Source: Paracoccus zhejiangensis (GTDB taxonomy: Bacteria; Pseudomonadota; Alphaproteobacteria; Rhodobacterales; Rhodobacteraceae). Taken from it: a stretch of 64,000 bases of DNA. The notes under the pieces were generated by a model. It had not been told where the DNA came from. It searched no databases and saw only the letters and a list, made by a program, of their open reading frames with translations. The DNA lies in NCBI RefSeq assembly GCF_002847445.1, contig NZ_CP025430.1:2914001-2978000 (forward strand), written 5' to 3'. The position numbers and the translations under genes were made by a program. Positions 32,926 through 41,954 of this stretch are shown one piece after another; position 1 is the first letter of the stretch; every line of letters starts with the position of its first letter.

Positions 32926-33300
32926 ATGGCGCAGGTTACTGCATTGGCCGTGGACGAGGCCATTCGGGTCGATGCAAGGCGCGTCGGCGATATCGTCAAC
33001 GAGTTGGGCGAAAGCGCGGCCCATAATGTCATCGTCATGGCGCTGGAGCAGCTGGCGGTGCTGCTGATGCAGGTCGAGGCGGCGCTGGCGGTGGGCGATC
33101 TGGCCGAGGCCATCGCCATGTCGGAACGGCTGTCGCGGCTGGCCTGGCAGATCGGCCTGCCCTCGCTGGCCGGGGTGGCGATCGATGTGGCCACCTGCGC
33201 GGAACGGCGCGACATGGCGTCGCTGGCCTCGGTCCGGGCGCGGTTGACGCGGGTCGGCAACCGCTCGCTGACCGAGATCTGGGATTGCAGCCGAGGCTAG
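32926..33300 (+). CDS. Hypothetical small helical protein
   Basis: 124 residues with GGAGG before the ATG. The sequence is almost entirely helical and alanine-rich (ALEQLAVLLMQVEAALAVGD, LAEAIAMSERLSRLAWQIG), which recalls Hpt/four-helix proteins, but I see no conserved phosphorylatable histidine motif. One cysteine pair lies near the C-terminus (ATCAERR and WDC). Function unknown. Confidence 0.65.
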   Translation: MAQVTALAVDEAIRVDARRVGDIVNELGESAAHNVIVMALEQLAVLLMQVEAALAVGDLAEAIAMSERLSRLAWQIGLPSLAGVAIDVATCAERRDMASLASVRARLTRVGNRSLTEIWDCSRG

Positions 33301-33304
33301 GGTG

Positions 33305-33439
33305 ATGGTGCCGGGTTTCCGGTCACGCCTCTGCCTGGCACTCGCCTGCATCGGCCTCACCCTCGAGGGCGTGGGACTGCAGCTTCTCGGCCCCAACTGG
33401 TTCGCGACGCTGTTCCTGATCAGCGGCTGGGGGCGGTGA
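33305..33439 (+). CDS. Possible 44-residue hydrophobic protein
   Basis: Starts four bases after the stop of the previous gene. It has a central hydrophobic segment (LCLALACIGLTLEGVGLQLL) and reads FATLFLISGWGR at the end. The size and hydrophobicity suit a small single-span membrane protein. No family known, and it could be chance coding. Confidence 0.35.
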   Translation: MVPGFRSRLCLALACIGLTLEGVGLQLLGPNWFATLFLISGWGR

Positions 33440-33588
33440 GGGGGTATGCGGGTGAGGGCTGCCGCTGTCGCAGGGAATGAAGTCGAGCGCAGCCTGCAGG
33501 GGTCCGGGCGCGCGAGGCGCGACACCTTGGCGATGGACGGCGCAACGCAGATCGGCGCATGGTCCCCGCGACCAATCATGGTGATGTG

Positions 33589-34215
33589 ATGCCTCTGGAA
33601 ACCCTGCTCCTCTTCGTGCCAGCCTGTTTCGCGCTGAACCTGGCCTTTGGTCCGAACAACCTTCTCTCGATGACCATCGGTGCGCGGCATGGCCTGCGGT
33701 CCGCTCTGCTTGCAGCGGCTGGCCGTCTCGTCGCCTTTGCGATGATGATCGCAATAGCCGCCTTCGGCATGGGGGCGCTTCTGATTGCCTCGGAAGTCGC
33801 CTTCACAGTGGTGAAGGTGCTGGGCGCCGCCTATCTGGTCTGGCTTGGCGTCAGGATCCTGCGCGCCAAGGTGGACTTGCCGCTGGACGCCCCCGAGCCC
33901 GGCGGGCAGGGCCTGCGCGGCTTCATCCGGCAGGAGTTTCTGGTCGCCATCGGCAATCCGAAGGCGATCCTGATCTTCACCGCCTTCTTCCCGCAATTTG
34001 TCGTGCCCGAGCATTACTGGGGCAGCTTCCTGATCCTCGGGGCGATCTTCCTGACGCTCGAACTGGTGGCCATCGCGCTCTATGCCTTTGCGGGAACCCG
34101 GCTGTCAGTGATGATGCGCAATGCCCGCGGCCTTCGCTGGATCAACCGCATCAGCGGCAGCACCATGATCGCTTTCGGCGCGCTTCTGGCGGTGGCACGG
34201 CGTCCTGCGGCCTGA
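33589..34215 (+). CDS. LysE/RhtB-family amino-acid exporter
   Basis: 208 residues from the ATG at 33589, inner membrane with about six helices. The family hallmark is GPNNLLSMTIGARHGLRSAL after helix 1, followed by VKVLGAAYLVWLGVRILRAK (helix 3) and GNPKAILIFTAFFPQFV in the second half. It probably exports an amino acid or small metabolite; substrate unknown. It precedes the aminopeptidase gene on the same strand with an 80-base gap. Confidence 0.88.
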   Translation: MPLETLLLFVPACFALNLAFGPNNLLSMTIGARHGLRSALLAAAGRLVAFAMMIAIAAFGMGALLIASEVAFTVVKVLGAAYLVWLGVRILRAKVDLPLDAPEPGGQGLRGFIRQEFLVAIGNPKAILIFTAFFPQFVVPEHYWGSFLILGAIFLTLELVAIALYAFAGTRLSVMMRNARGLRWINRISGSTMIAFGALLAVARRPAA

Positions 34216-34295
34216 CAGCGATCCCCCGCCGCTTCGCCTTGCGAGGCGCGGTAAGGGGTGTAGTGTGGCGGGCAAAGCCCGAGACCGGAAAAACC

Positions 34296-35669
34296 ATGTC
34301 GCCAGAATTCGCCCCGCCCACCGACACGAGCCTGCCGCTGTGGCTGATCGCCAAGGACCAGCCCTTGCCCGAGGAGGCAGGCAACTGGGCCAAGGCCAGC
34401 GGCTTTACCGGCAAGGCGGGCGAGATCTGCCTTTTGCCCGATGGCGAGGGCAATCTCAGCGGCGCGCTGTTCGGGCTGGGCACCGAGGCCGGGTCGCGGC
34501 GGGACCGCTTTGTGCTGGCGCGCGCGGCCGGCGGATTGCCGGCAGGCGACTGGCATCTGGCGAGCGACCTGCCCGATTGGATCAATGCCGACGAGGCCGC
34601 CTTGGGCTGGCTTCTGGCCGCCTATCGCTTCGACCGCTACAAGGCCGGAAGCGGGGCCAAGGCCCGTTTGGTCGCGCCCGCGGGCGTCGATGCGGCGCGG
34701 TTGCAGGCCATCGCGGCGGGCGAGTTCCTGACCCGCGACCTGATCAACACCCCGGCCAATGACATGGGCCCGGCGGCGCTGGAACAGGCAGCGCGGGATC
34801 TGGCCGGCGAGATCGGGGCCGCGATCACCGTCACCACCGGCGAGGCGCTGCTGGCGCAGAATTTCCCGCTGATCCACACCGTCGGTCGTGCGGCGGCGGA
34901 CGCGCCCCGGCTGATCGACTTGACCCTTGGCGACACCGGCCCGACACTGGTTCTGGTCGGCAAGGGCGTCTGTTTCGACACCGGGGGGCTGAACCTCAAG
35001 CCCGGTGCCTCGATGGCGCTGATGAAGAAGGACATGGGCGGCGCGGCGACGGTGCTGGGGCTGACCAAGATGCTGGCCCTGACCGGCGCGACCAAGAACC
35101 TGCGTCTGCGCGTGCTGATCCCGGCGGTGGAAAACTCGGTCGCCGGCAATGCCTTCCGTCCGGGCGACGTGCTGCAAAGCCGCAAGGGGCTGACGGTCGA
35201 GAACAACAATACCGATGCCGAGGGCCGGCTGGTCCTGGCCGATGCGCTGGCGCTGGCCGCCGAGTCGCAGCCCGACCTGCTGGTCAGCTTTGCCACGCTG
35301 ACCGGCGCCGCTCGGGTGGCGCTGGGGCCGGATATTCCGCCCTTCTACTGCGACGACGACGCCACCGCATCGGCGCTGCAATCCGCCGCCATGACGGTCG
35401 CCGATCCCTTGTGGCGGATGCCCTTCTGGAATCCCTACGAGCCGCTGATCGAGCCCGAGATCGCCGATCTCGACAATGCGCCGGGGGGCGGCATGGCCGG
35501 TTCGATCACCGCCGCCCTGTTCCTGCGCCGCTTTGCCGAAGGCGCCGGGCGCTATCTGCATCTGGATATCTATGGCTGGTCGCCCAAGGCCCAGCCCGGT
35601 CGCACCAAGGGCGGCACCGGGCAGGGAGCACGGGCGCTGCTGGCGGCGCTGCCTCAGGTGTTGTCATGA
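34296..35669 (+). CDS. Leucyl aminopeptidase, M17 family
   Basis: 457 residues. A cytosolic two-metal aminopeptidase that releases N-terminal residues. The C-terminal catalytic domain shows LVGKGVCFDTGGLNLKPG, with the lysine and first Asp ligands, KKDMGGAATVLGLTKML with the second, and the NNTDAEGRLVLADAL signature carrying Asp/Glu ligands and the catalytic arginine. The N-terminal domain is variable as usual. Start at the ATG at 34296 in line with the domain. Its stop overlaps the start of the NlpC/P60 gene (ATGA). Confidence 0.92.
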   Translation: MSPEFAPPTDTSLPLWLIAKDQPLPEEAGNWAKASGFTGKAGEICLLPDGEGNLSGALFGLGTEAGSRRDRFVLARAAGGLPAGDWHLASDLPDWINADEAALGWLLAAYRFDRYKAGSGAKARLVAPAGVDAARLQAIAAGEFLTRDLINTPANDMGPAALEQAARDLAGEIGAAITVTTGEALLAQNFPLIHTVGRAAADAPRLIDLTLGDTGPTLVLVGKGVCFDTGGLNLKPGASMALMKKDMGGAATVLGLTKMLALTGATKNLRLRVLIPAVENSVAGNAFRPGDVLQSRKGLTVENNNTDAEGRLVLADALALAAESQPDLLVSFATLTGAARVALGPDIPPFYCDDDATASALQSAAMTVADPLWRMPFWNPYEPLIEPEIADLDNAPGGGMAGSITAALFLRRFAEGAGRYLHLDIYGWSPKAQPGRTKGGTGQGARALLAALPQVLS

Positions 35670-36508
35670 CCTCGCCCCGGCTGGATCCCCGGACCACGCC
35701 CGCGACCGAGCGGGTGGCGCTGTCGAGCCTTCGGGGGGTGCTGGATCGTCCCGAATACACCGACGGCACGGTGATGCGCGTGGCCGTGCCCTTGGCCGAA
35801 CTTTGCCGCACGCCCGGCGGGGCGCGCGACCGGCAGCTGAATTTCGGCAGCGACGTGCTGGTGATCGACGAGGGGGGCGAGCATGGCTGGGTCTTCGTCC
35901 AGCGGCTGCAGGACGGCTATTGCGGCTGGACCACCGAGGCGGCGCTGACCGATCGCCGCCCGCCCCTTACCCATCGGGTCAGCGCCCCGGCCACGCATCT
36001 TTACCCTGCACCCGACATGAAAACGCACCAGATCTTCGTGCTGTCGATCGGTGCAAGGCTCTCGGTCGAGGGCATCGAGGGTAAATTCGCTCGCCTCGCC
36101 ACCGGGGGTTATGTGCCGGTCCAGCACATCATCGACCATGACGAGGCGGACCCGGTCGCCGTGGCGCTGCGGCTGGTCGGGACGCCCTACCTCTGGGGCG
36201 GGAACAGCGACTGGGGCATCGATTGCTCGGGTCTGGTGCAGGCCGCGCTCTGGTCCTGCGGCATCGACTGTCCGGGCGATACCGACCTCCAGCAGGCGGC
36301 AGGCGTGGCGGTCGAGGGCGAGCCGCAACCGGGCGATCTGATGTTCTGGCCGCGCCATGTGGCCATGGTGATTGGCGGCGGGCGCATGGTCCATGCCAAT
36401 GCCCATGCCATGGCAGTCTCGATCGAGGAGATCGCGACGGCGCAGGCCCGGATCGAGGCGGCGAAGGAAGGCCCCTACCTGGGGGCCCGCCGTTTCACGG
36501 CAGGCTGA
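35666..36508 (+). CDS. NlpC/P60 cysteine peptidase with SH3 regions
   Basis: 280 residues. Two SH3-like segments fill the first 160 residues (GSDVLVIDEGGEHGWVFV.., GYVPVQHI). The C-terminal NlpC/P60 domain has the catalytic cysteine in YLWGGNSDWGIDCSGLVQAA (about residue 190), GDLMFWPRHVAMVIGGG with the catalytic histidine, and VHANAHAMAVS after it. It hydrolyses gamma-D-Glu/diaminopimelate-type bonds of murein peptides or a related substrate. No signal peptide, so it may recycle cytosolic muropeptides together with the coupled aminopeptidase; this role is inferred. Confidence 0.88.
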   Translation: MTSPRLDPRTTPATERVALSSLRGVLDRPEYTDGTVMRVAVPLAELCRTPGGARDRQLNFGSDVLVIDEGGEHGWVFVQRLQDGYCGWTTEAALTDRRPPLTHRVSAPATHLYPAPDMKTHQIFVLSIGARLSVEGIEGKFARLATGGYVPVQHIIDHDEADPVAVALRLVGTPYLWGGNSDWGIDCSGLVQAALWSCGIDCPGDTDLQQAAGVAVEGEPQPGDLMFWPRHVAMVIGGGRMVHANAHAMAVSIEEIATAQARIEAAKEGPYLGARRFTAG

Positions 36509-36517
36509 ACGCCCGAC

Positions 36518-37414
36518 TCAGAGGTTGAACACGCGGTCCGGGTGGACCAGCCCGCCCATGTAGCGGCCGATGCAGATCGGCCCGGTCGCCGGATCGCTGA
36601 CCCAGACGGTTTCGCCGAATTCCGCCGTGCCGGTCACCTGTCCCGGATTGCCATTGCGGATGCGCACGGCACCTTCGGGCGTGGCGCGCAGCGCCGGCAT
36701 ATCCTCCAGCGCCACTTCCAGCGGCAGAAGCTGGCTTTCCAGCCAGTCCTGCGCCTCGCGGTCAATGTGGTCCAGCGTAACGCCCTGCTCGGCATCGAAC
36801 GGCCCCGACCAGATGCGGCGCAGATGCGCGACATGGCCGAGGCAACCCAAGGCGCGGCCCAGATCGCGGGCGATCGAGCGGACATAGCCACCCTTGCCGC
36901 AGACCATCACCAGCCGGGCGCTGTCGGCGGTCGTTTCGGTCAGACTCAATTCCTCGACCCAAAGTGGTCGCGCCGCCAGCTCCACCGCCTCGCCCTCGCG
37001 CGCGAGGTCATACGCACGCTCGCCCTCGACCTTCACTGCCGAGAAGGCCGGGGGAACCTGCAGGATATCGCCGGTGAAGGCGGGCAGGGCGGCGCGGATC
37101 GCCTCGGCATCCGGGCGGGCATCGCTGCTGCGGACCACCTCGCCCGAGGCATCGTCGGTCGTGGTCTCGGCACCCCAGTTGACGGTGAAGTCATAGGCTT
37201 TCAGCGCGTCGGTGATATAGGGCACGGTCTTCGTCGCCTCGCCCAGGGCCACGGCCAGAACGCCGGTCGCATCGGGGTCAAGCGTTCCGGCATGACCGGC
37301 CTTCTTCGCGTCCAGCGCCCAACGGACCTTGCCCACCACGGCGGTCGAGGTCACGCCCGCCGGCTTGTCCACCACCAGCCAGCCGGAAATCTCGCGGCCC
37401 TTCTTGCGTGCCAT
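36518..37414 (-). CDS. truB: tRNA pseudouridine(55) synthase TruB
   Basis: 298 residues from the ATG at 37414. It isomerises U55 of the T-loop of tRNAs. The catalytic aspartate is in [16 protein letters not shown] (about residues 37-52). Other marks are [16 protein letters not shown] at the N-terminus, [19 protein letters not shown] with the conserved YSA/FSA segment and [15 protein letters not shown]. Full length. It is convergent with the NlpC/P60 gene and divergent from the DUF2268 gene. Confidence 0.95.
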   Translation of the reverse strand: MARKKGREISGWLVVDKPAGVTSTAVVGKVRWALDAKKAGHAGTLDPDATGVLAVALGEATKTVPYITDALKAYDFTVNWGAETTTDDASGEVVRSSDARPDAEAIRAALPAFTGDILQVPPAFSAVKVEGERAYDLAREGEAVELAARPLWVEELSLTETTADSARLVMVCGKGGYVRSIARDLGRALGCLGHVAHLRRIWSGPFDAEQGVTLDHIDREAQDWLESQLLPLEVALEDMPALRATPEGAVRIRNGNPGQVTGTAEFGETVWVSDPATGPICIGRYMGGLVHPDRVFNL

Positions 37415-37577
37415 GCTTGCCTCTCTCGCGTTGAAGGCCGGGGGCATAGCCCTGCGCAGGCGGCGCGTCAATCGGCGGCGCCAGCGGGGACGGCCCGTGA
37501 CAGCCGCAAGCGCCCTCCCGCCGAACCATCGGCCAAGCCTCTGGCAGCCCGTCCCCGAACCTGCGAAGATGCGCCCC

Positions 37578-38351
37578 ATGACGATCTGGACCATCCATTT
37601 CCTGAACACGCGCCACGCGCTGACCCCGATCATGCCGGAGATCCGGGCGGCGGCCCGCGAGGCCATCGCGCTGACCGAGGCCCATGCCGACCTGCCGCGC
37701 TTTGACCTGGTCATTCGCGGGCAGGCGGGCGGCGGCATCCCCGACTGGGGCGTCGGCGGCCATGCCCCGGCCCCCGGTCTCATCGAGGTGACGCTGAATC
37801 CCGCCCGCTTCGATCCGGCGCTGCTGATGCGCACGCTGGTTCACGAATTGCACCACCTGGTCCGTTGGGATGGGCCGGGCTATGGCAAATCCCTGGGCGA
37901 GGCGCTGGTCAGCGAGGGGCTGGCGGGGCATTTCGTGCTGCAGGTTCTGGGCGGGCGACCCGATCCCTGGGACGCGACCACGCCCTCTGCCGGTCTGGCC
38001 AAGCGGGCGCTGACCGAATGGTCGCGGCTGCAGTACGATCACGCCGAGTGGTTCTTCGGCAAGGGCAAGATCCGCAAGTGGACCGGCTATGGCCTCGGTC
38101 ACCGGCTGCTGGCCGAGCATCTGGCACAGAACCCGGATCAGGACGCCGTTTCGCTGGCCATGACCCGTGCCGACAGTTTCCGCGAGGCGATGCGGCGGCT
38201 GGCCAAGGCCGATGGCGCCGAGATCGAGGAGATCGTCGAGGCGCCGATCGTCGCAGCCTCCGAGGAAACGGCTGACGCTGCGGCGCAGGCCGAAAGCGGC
38301 GAACCCGCTGCCGAGGACAATGCCGGGCGCGACCTTCCCGCCCCGGCCTGA
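37578..38351 (+). CDS. DUF2268-type putative zinc protease
   Basis: 257 residues from the ATG at 37578; an ATG nine bases upstream is also possible. The centre has [13 protein letters not shown] (about residue 92), an HExxH zinc-binding motif, followed at short distance by [13 protein letters not shown], whose glutamate is the likely third ligand. This is the layout of the DUF2268 family. There is no signal peptide. The tail from about residue 215 is acidic and alanine-rich and probably disordered. Substrate unknown. Confidence 0.75.
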   Translation: MTIWTIHFLNTRHALTPIMPEIRAAAREAIALTEAHADLPRFDLVIRGQAGGGIPDWGVGGHAPAPGLIEVTLNPARFDPALLMRTLVHELHHLVRWDGPGYGKSLGEALVSEGLAGHFVLQVLGGRPDPWDATTPSAGLAKRALTEWSRLQYDHAEWFFGKGKIRKWTGYGLGHRLLAEHLAQNPDQDAVSLAMTRADSFREAMRRLAKADGAEIEEIVEAPIVAASEETADAAAQAESGEPAAEDNAGRDLPAPA

Positions 38352-38378
38352 CCTTCCGTCCCGACGCTGAATCGGGCT

Positions 38379-38420
38379 GCGCGCCGGCCTGCCGCAGTTG
38401 ACGGCAGGACCCCGGCGCGC
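38379..38420 (+). terminator. Strong hairpin terminator
   Basis: GCGCGCCGG..CCGGCGCGC outer stem with CCTGCCG..CGGCAGG inner stem, followed by TTAAGG. It lies between the DUF2268 gene and rpe. Confidence 0.65.
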
Positions 38421-38456
38421 TTAAGGCAGATGCGCATCCAGCCCGGAAGGTGAGCC

Positions 38457-39146
38457 ATGACGTTCGACCGCAAGATCAAGATCGCCCCCTCGATCCTCTC
38501 TGCCGATTTCGCCAATTTCGGTGCCGAGATCCGCGCCATCGAGGATCAGGGCGCCGATTGGGTCCATGTCGACGTGATGGACGGCCATTTCGTCCCCAAC
38601 CTGACCTTCGGCCCGCCCGCGGTGAAGGCCTTCCGTCCGCATGTGAAGACCTTCATGGACGTGCATCTGATGATTGCGCCGGTCGATCCCTATATCGAGG
38701 CCTATGCCGAGGCCGGCGCCGACATGATCACCGCACATGTCGAGGCGGGTCCGCATATCCACCGCACCCTGCAGGCGATCCGCGCGACCGGCAAGAAGGC
38801 CGGCGTGGCGCTGAACCCCGGCACCCCGGTCGAGGCGGTGGAATATATCCTCGACCTCGCCGACATGGTGCTGGTCATGTCGGTGAACCCCGGCTTTGGC
38901 GGGCAGAAATTCATTCACAGCCAGGTCGACAAGATCGCCCGCCTGCGCGGCATGATTGGCGACCGGCCGATCCATATCCAGGTCGATGGCGGGGTGGATA
39001 CCAAGACCGCCGCACTGGTCGCCAAGGCCGGCGCCGATGTGCTGGTCGCCGGGAACGCGGTGTTCAAGGGCGGTTCGGTCCACGAGCCGCAGGTCTACGG
39101 CACCAACATCCGCGCCATCCGCGAGGCCGCCGAAGCGGCGCGGTGA
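38457..39146 (+). CDS. rpe: Ribulose-phosphate 3-epimerase
   Basis: 229 residues, complete TIM barrel. It interconverts ribulose 5-phosphate and xylulose 5-phosphate in the pentose phosphate and Calvin pathways. Signature strands are [28 protein letters not shown] with the metal-binding His and Asp, [18 protein letters not shown] (about residue 140) and [11 protein letters not shown] with the second catalytic aspartate. AAGGTG before the ATG is the ribosome site. Its stop overlaps the next start (TGATG). Confidence 0.96.
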   Translation: MTFDRKIKIAPSILSADFANFGAEIRAIEDQGADWVHVDVMDGHFVPNLTFGPPAVKAFRPHVKTFMDVHLMIAPVDPYIEAYAEAGADMITAHVEAGPHIHRTLQAIRATGKKAGVALNPGTPVEAVEYILDLADMVLVMSVNPGFGGQKFIHSQVDKIARLRGMIGDRPIHIQVDGGVDTKTAALVAKAGADVLVAGNAVFKGGSVHEPQVYGTNIRAIREAAEAAR

Positions 39147-39391
39147 TGGTCTTCCTGAACTTTGCCCTTCTGGGGGGCGGGATAGCGTTGATCTATCTGT
39201 GGTCCGTCCGCCGATCGCCGGGCGGGTCCTCTGGCGACGGCGCGGGACCCGCCGGAGATACCGACGATGCCGCAGGTAATCGCCTGCTCACTTGGGGAGC
39301 CGACAGGTCGGACGGCGACTCGTCCACCGATTCCGGCGGCAGCAGCAGCGGCGGCGGTGATAGCGGAGGCGGAGGGGGCGGCGGCGACTGA
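39146..39391 (+). CDS. Small membrane protein with Gly/Ser-rich tail
   Basis: 81 residues starting in the TGATG overlap with rpe. One N-terminal hydrophobic segment (FLNFALLGGGIALIYLW) is followed by a low-complexity tail rich in Gly, Ser and Asp, ending in a run of glycines. No family recognised. Such tails are common in small Rhodobacteraceae membrane proteins. Real coding is supported by the coupling. Confidence 0.5.
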   Translation: MVFLNFALLGGGIALIYLWSVRRSPGGSSGDGAGPAGDTDDAAGNRLLTWGADRSDGDSSTDSGGSSSGGGDSGGGGGGGD

Positions 39392-39455
39392 CGCGGCCAT
39401 TTGACATCCCCGCCCGCTCGGGGTTCCCTGCCGGCAGAACCGACGGAGGGAATTC

Positions 39456-40235
39456 ATGGATCTGGGGATCAAGGGCAAGCGCGGTCTCGTCTGCGCCGCA
39501 TCGAAGGGTTTGGGCCGGGGCTGCGCCGAGGCGCTGGCGGAGGCCGGGGTGGATCTTGTCATCAACAGCCGCACCGAGGCCGACATCACCCGGACCGCGG
39601 GCGAGATCGCCGAGAAGTACGGCGTTTCGGTCACGCCGGTCGCCGCCGACATCACCACCGATGAAGGCCGGGCCAAGGTGCTCGAGGCGGTCGGGCAGGC
39701 GGATATCCTTGTGAACAATGCGGGCGGCCCGCCGCCGGGCAACTGGACCGACTGGAACCGCGACGATTTCATCAAGGCCATCGACGGCAACATGCTCAGC
39801 GCCATCGCGCTGATGCAGGCCCTCGTTCCGGGGATGATGGATCGCGGCTGGGGCCGGGTGGTCAACATCACCTCGCAATCGGTGCGCTCGCCCATTGCCG
39901 TGCTGGGCCTGTCGAACACCGCCCGCGCCGGGCTGACCGGCTTTGTCGCCGGCATGTCGCGGCAGGTGGCGGGCAGCGGCGTGGTGGTGAACAACCTCCT
40001 ACCCGGCATCCACGCCACCGACCGCGCAACTGGCCTCGATGGCGGCGCCGCCAAGGCCGCCGGCATCAGCGTCGAGGAGGCCCGCAAGCGGCGCGAGGCC
40101 AGCATCCCCGCCGGCACCTACGGCACGGCCGAGGATTTCGGCGCGACCTGCGCGTTCCTCTGCAGCCAGCAGGCGCGCTTCATCATCGGCCAGAACATCC
40201 TTCTGGACGGGGGCGCGCTGAACGTCACGATTTGA
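39456..40235 (+). CDS. SDR-family oxidoreductase (atypical active site)
   Basis: 259 residues. The N-terminal nucleotide-binding region is KRGLVCAASKGLGRGCAEAL, with NNAGGPPPG after strand 4 and a C-terminal FIIGQNILLDGG typical of 3-oxoacyl-ACP-reductase-like SDRs. The usual YxxxK pair is absent. At the expected position the sequence reads VLGLSNTARAGLTGF, a pattern I associate with an SDR subgroup using a 'LSN..R' motif. Activity is therefore uncertain. It overlaps the next gene by one base. Confidence 0.8.
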   Translation: MDLGIKGKRGLVCAASKGLGRGCAEALAEAGVDLVINSRTEADITRTAGEIAEKYGVSVTPVAADITTDEGRAKVLEAVGQADILVNNAGGPPPGNWTDWNRDDFIKAIDGNMLSAIALMQALVPGMMDRGWGRVVNITSQSVRSPIAVLGLSNTARAGLTGFVAGMSRQVAGSGVVVNNLLPGIHATDRATGLDGGAAKAAGISVEEARKRREASIPAGTYGTAEDFGATCAFLCSQQARFIIGQNILLDGGALNVTI

Positions 40236-40828
40236 TGCGCGTCCTGCGCTATCTCAGCCATCCGCAGGTGGTCATCGACCCGGCGGTGCCGGTGCCCGAC
40301 TGGCGGCTCTCCGAGGAGGGTCGGGCGCGGGTTCTGGCGCTGGCCGAAACCGGCTGGCTGCCTGCTACCACCCGGATCTTCTGCAGTTCGGAAGTGAAGG
40401 CCCACGAGACCGCCACCCTGATCGCCGGGATGCTGGGCCTGAACCTGCTGACCGATCCGATGCTGAACGAGATCGACCGGTCCAGCACCGGCTATGTTCC
40501 CCATGACCGGCACGAGGCGCTGGCTGATGCCTTCTTCGCCGACCCCGAGGTGAGCATCGCGGGCTGGGAACGCGCCGTGGATGTCGAACGGCGCGGGATG
40601 GAGGCGATCCGTGACCTGGCCTCGCGTCAGGGCGAGGGCGACATGATGATCGTCGGCCATGGCGGCATCGGCACGCTCTGCTGGTGCGCACTGGCGGGGA
40701 TCGATGCGCGCTCGCGCCCCGATCAGCCGCCCGGTGGCGGTGCGGTCTGGGCCGTGCGCCTGCCCGACCTGACGCCCCTCCACGGCTGGTTGCCGATGGA
40801 ACAGGTTGCGAGGGTCGCAGGCCACTGA
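40235..40828 (+). CDS. Histidine phosphatase family protein
   Basis: 197 residues from the ATG at 40235. The N-terminus reads RVLRYLSHPQVVIDP, where the histidine of SHPQ stands in place of the RHG motif. The second catalytic segment is MMIVGHGGIGTLCWCA (about residue 137), and an arginine-containing SSEVKAHETATLIAG lies between. This matches the phosphoglycerate-mutase-like superfamily of small phosphatases. It is translationally joined to the SDR gene; a shared metabolite is possible but unknown. Confidence 0.78.
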   Translation: MRVLRYLSHPQVVIDPAVPVPDWRLSEEGRARVLALAETGWLPATTRIFCSSEVKAHETATLIAGMLGLNLLTDPMLNEIDRSSTGYVPHDRHEALADAFFADPEVSIAGWERAVDVERRGMEAIRDLASRQGEGDMMIVGHGGIGTLCWCALAGIDARSRPDQPPGGGAVWAVRLPDLTPLHGWLPMEQVARVAGH

Positions 40829-40868
40829 TACGCCCCCCTGAACCCGACCGAAAGAATCTGGCAGTCCC

Positions 40869-41948
40869 GTGTCGACCCCTCCGCGCCTTGAAGTTCAGAA
40901 CCTGACCCGCCGCTTTGCTGGCCGCGCGGTGGTGGATGACGTCAGCTTCGCGGTGCCGGCCGGGCAGGTCGCCTGCCTGCTGGGTCCCTCGGGCTGCGGC
41001 AAGTCGACCACGCTCAGGATCGTCGCCGGCGTCGATACGCAGGATGAGGGCCGCATCACCGTCGATGGCCGCACCGTCAGCGATGACGGCTTGCGCATCC
41101 CGCCCGAGCAACGCGCCATCGGTCTGATGTTTCAGGATTTCGCGCTTTTCCCGCATCTCTCGGTGGCCGAGAATGTCGCCTTTGGCCTGAAGGGCGGGGC
41201 GGGGGCGAACCGGCGGCGTGTGGCGGAACTCTTGGACCGGGTGCAGATGGGCAGCCATATCGACAGCTACCCGCACGAGCTGTCGGGCGGCGAAAGCCAG
41301 CGGGTGGCGCTGGTCAGGGCCTTGGCGCCGCGTCCGCGCGTGCTCATGATGGACGAACCCTTCTCGGGCCTCGACGAGCGGTTGCGCGACGGCATCCGCG
41401 ACGAGACGCTGGCGCTGCTCAAAGACGAAGGCACCGCCGTCCTTCTGGTCACGCATGAGCCGCATGAGGCGATGCGCATGGCCGACCAGATCCTCTTGAT
41501 GCGCGATGGCCGCATCGTCCAGCAGGGCGCGCCCTATAACCTCTATAACGCGCCGGCGGATCGCAAGGTGGCGGGGTTTTTCAGCGACCTCAACGTCCTC
41601 TCGGGCCGGGTCAAGGGTGCGCTGACCCACACGCCCTTCGGTGAATTCCTGACGCCGGGCGTGCCCGACGGCTCCGAGGTCGAAATCGTCATCCGGCCGC
41701 AGCATCTGAAGATCGATTTCGACCGCAACGGGCAGGGGCCGGCGCCGACGCCGGAAAACGGCACCGCCGCCCATGCCCGCGTCACCCGCGCCCGTTACCT
41801 TGGCCGGGAATCGCTGGTCGAGTTCGTCACCGACGAGGATGCCATCGCGCTGACCGCCACCGTGCCCGGCGTCTTCCTGCCGCCGCCCGGCACGCCGATG
41901 TGGCTGATGCTGCGCCGCGACCGGGTGTTTGTCTTTCCCAAGCTCTGA
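40869..41948 (+). CDS. ABC transporter ATP-binding protein (FbpC-like)
   Basis: 359 residues, GTG start. The nucleotide-binding domain has Walker [16 protein letters not shown] (about residue 38), Q-loop FQDFALFPHLSV, signature LSGGESQRVALVRAL and Walker B VLMMDEPFSGLDERL. A C-terminal TOBE-like region of about 110 residues follows (VKGALTHTPFGEFL.., ARYLGRESLVEFVTDEDA). The sequence resembles importers of the Fe3+/putrescine/sugar class. No permease or binding protein gene is adjacent, so its partners are elsewhere. Confidence 0.87.
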   Translation: MSTPPRLEVQNLTRRFAGRAVVDDVSFAVPAGQVACLLGPSGCGKSTTLRIVAGVDTQDEGRITVDGRTVSDDGLRIPPEQRAIGLMFQDFALFPHLSVAENVAFGLKGGAGANRRRVAELLDRVQMGSHIDSYPHELSGGESQRVALVRALAPRPRVLMMDEPFSGLDERLRDGIRDETLALLKDEGTAVLLVTHEPHEAMRMADQILLMRDGRIVQQGAPYNLYNAPADRKVAGFFSDLNVLSGRVKGALTHTPFGEFLTPGVPDGSEVEIVIRPQHLKIDFDRNGQGPAPTPENGTAAHARVTRARYLGRESLVEFVTDEDAIALTATVPGVFLPPPGTPMWLMLRRDRVFVFPKL

Positions 41949-41954
41949 TCCGGC

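Noticed and set aside
32776..34014. In-frame extension upstream of the carbonic anhydrase
   Set aside because: The extra 400 residues show no protein-like pattern and overlap the plus-strand helical protein and LysE genes. The ATG at 32775 fits the family.
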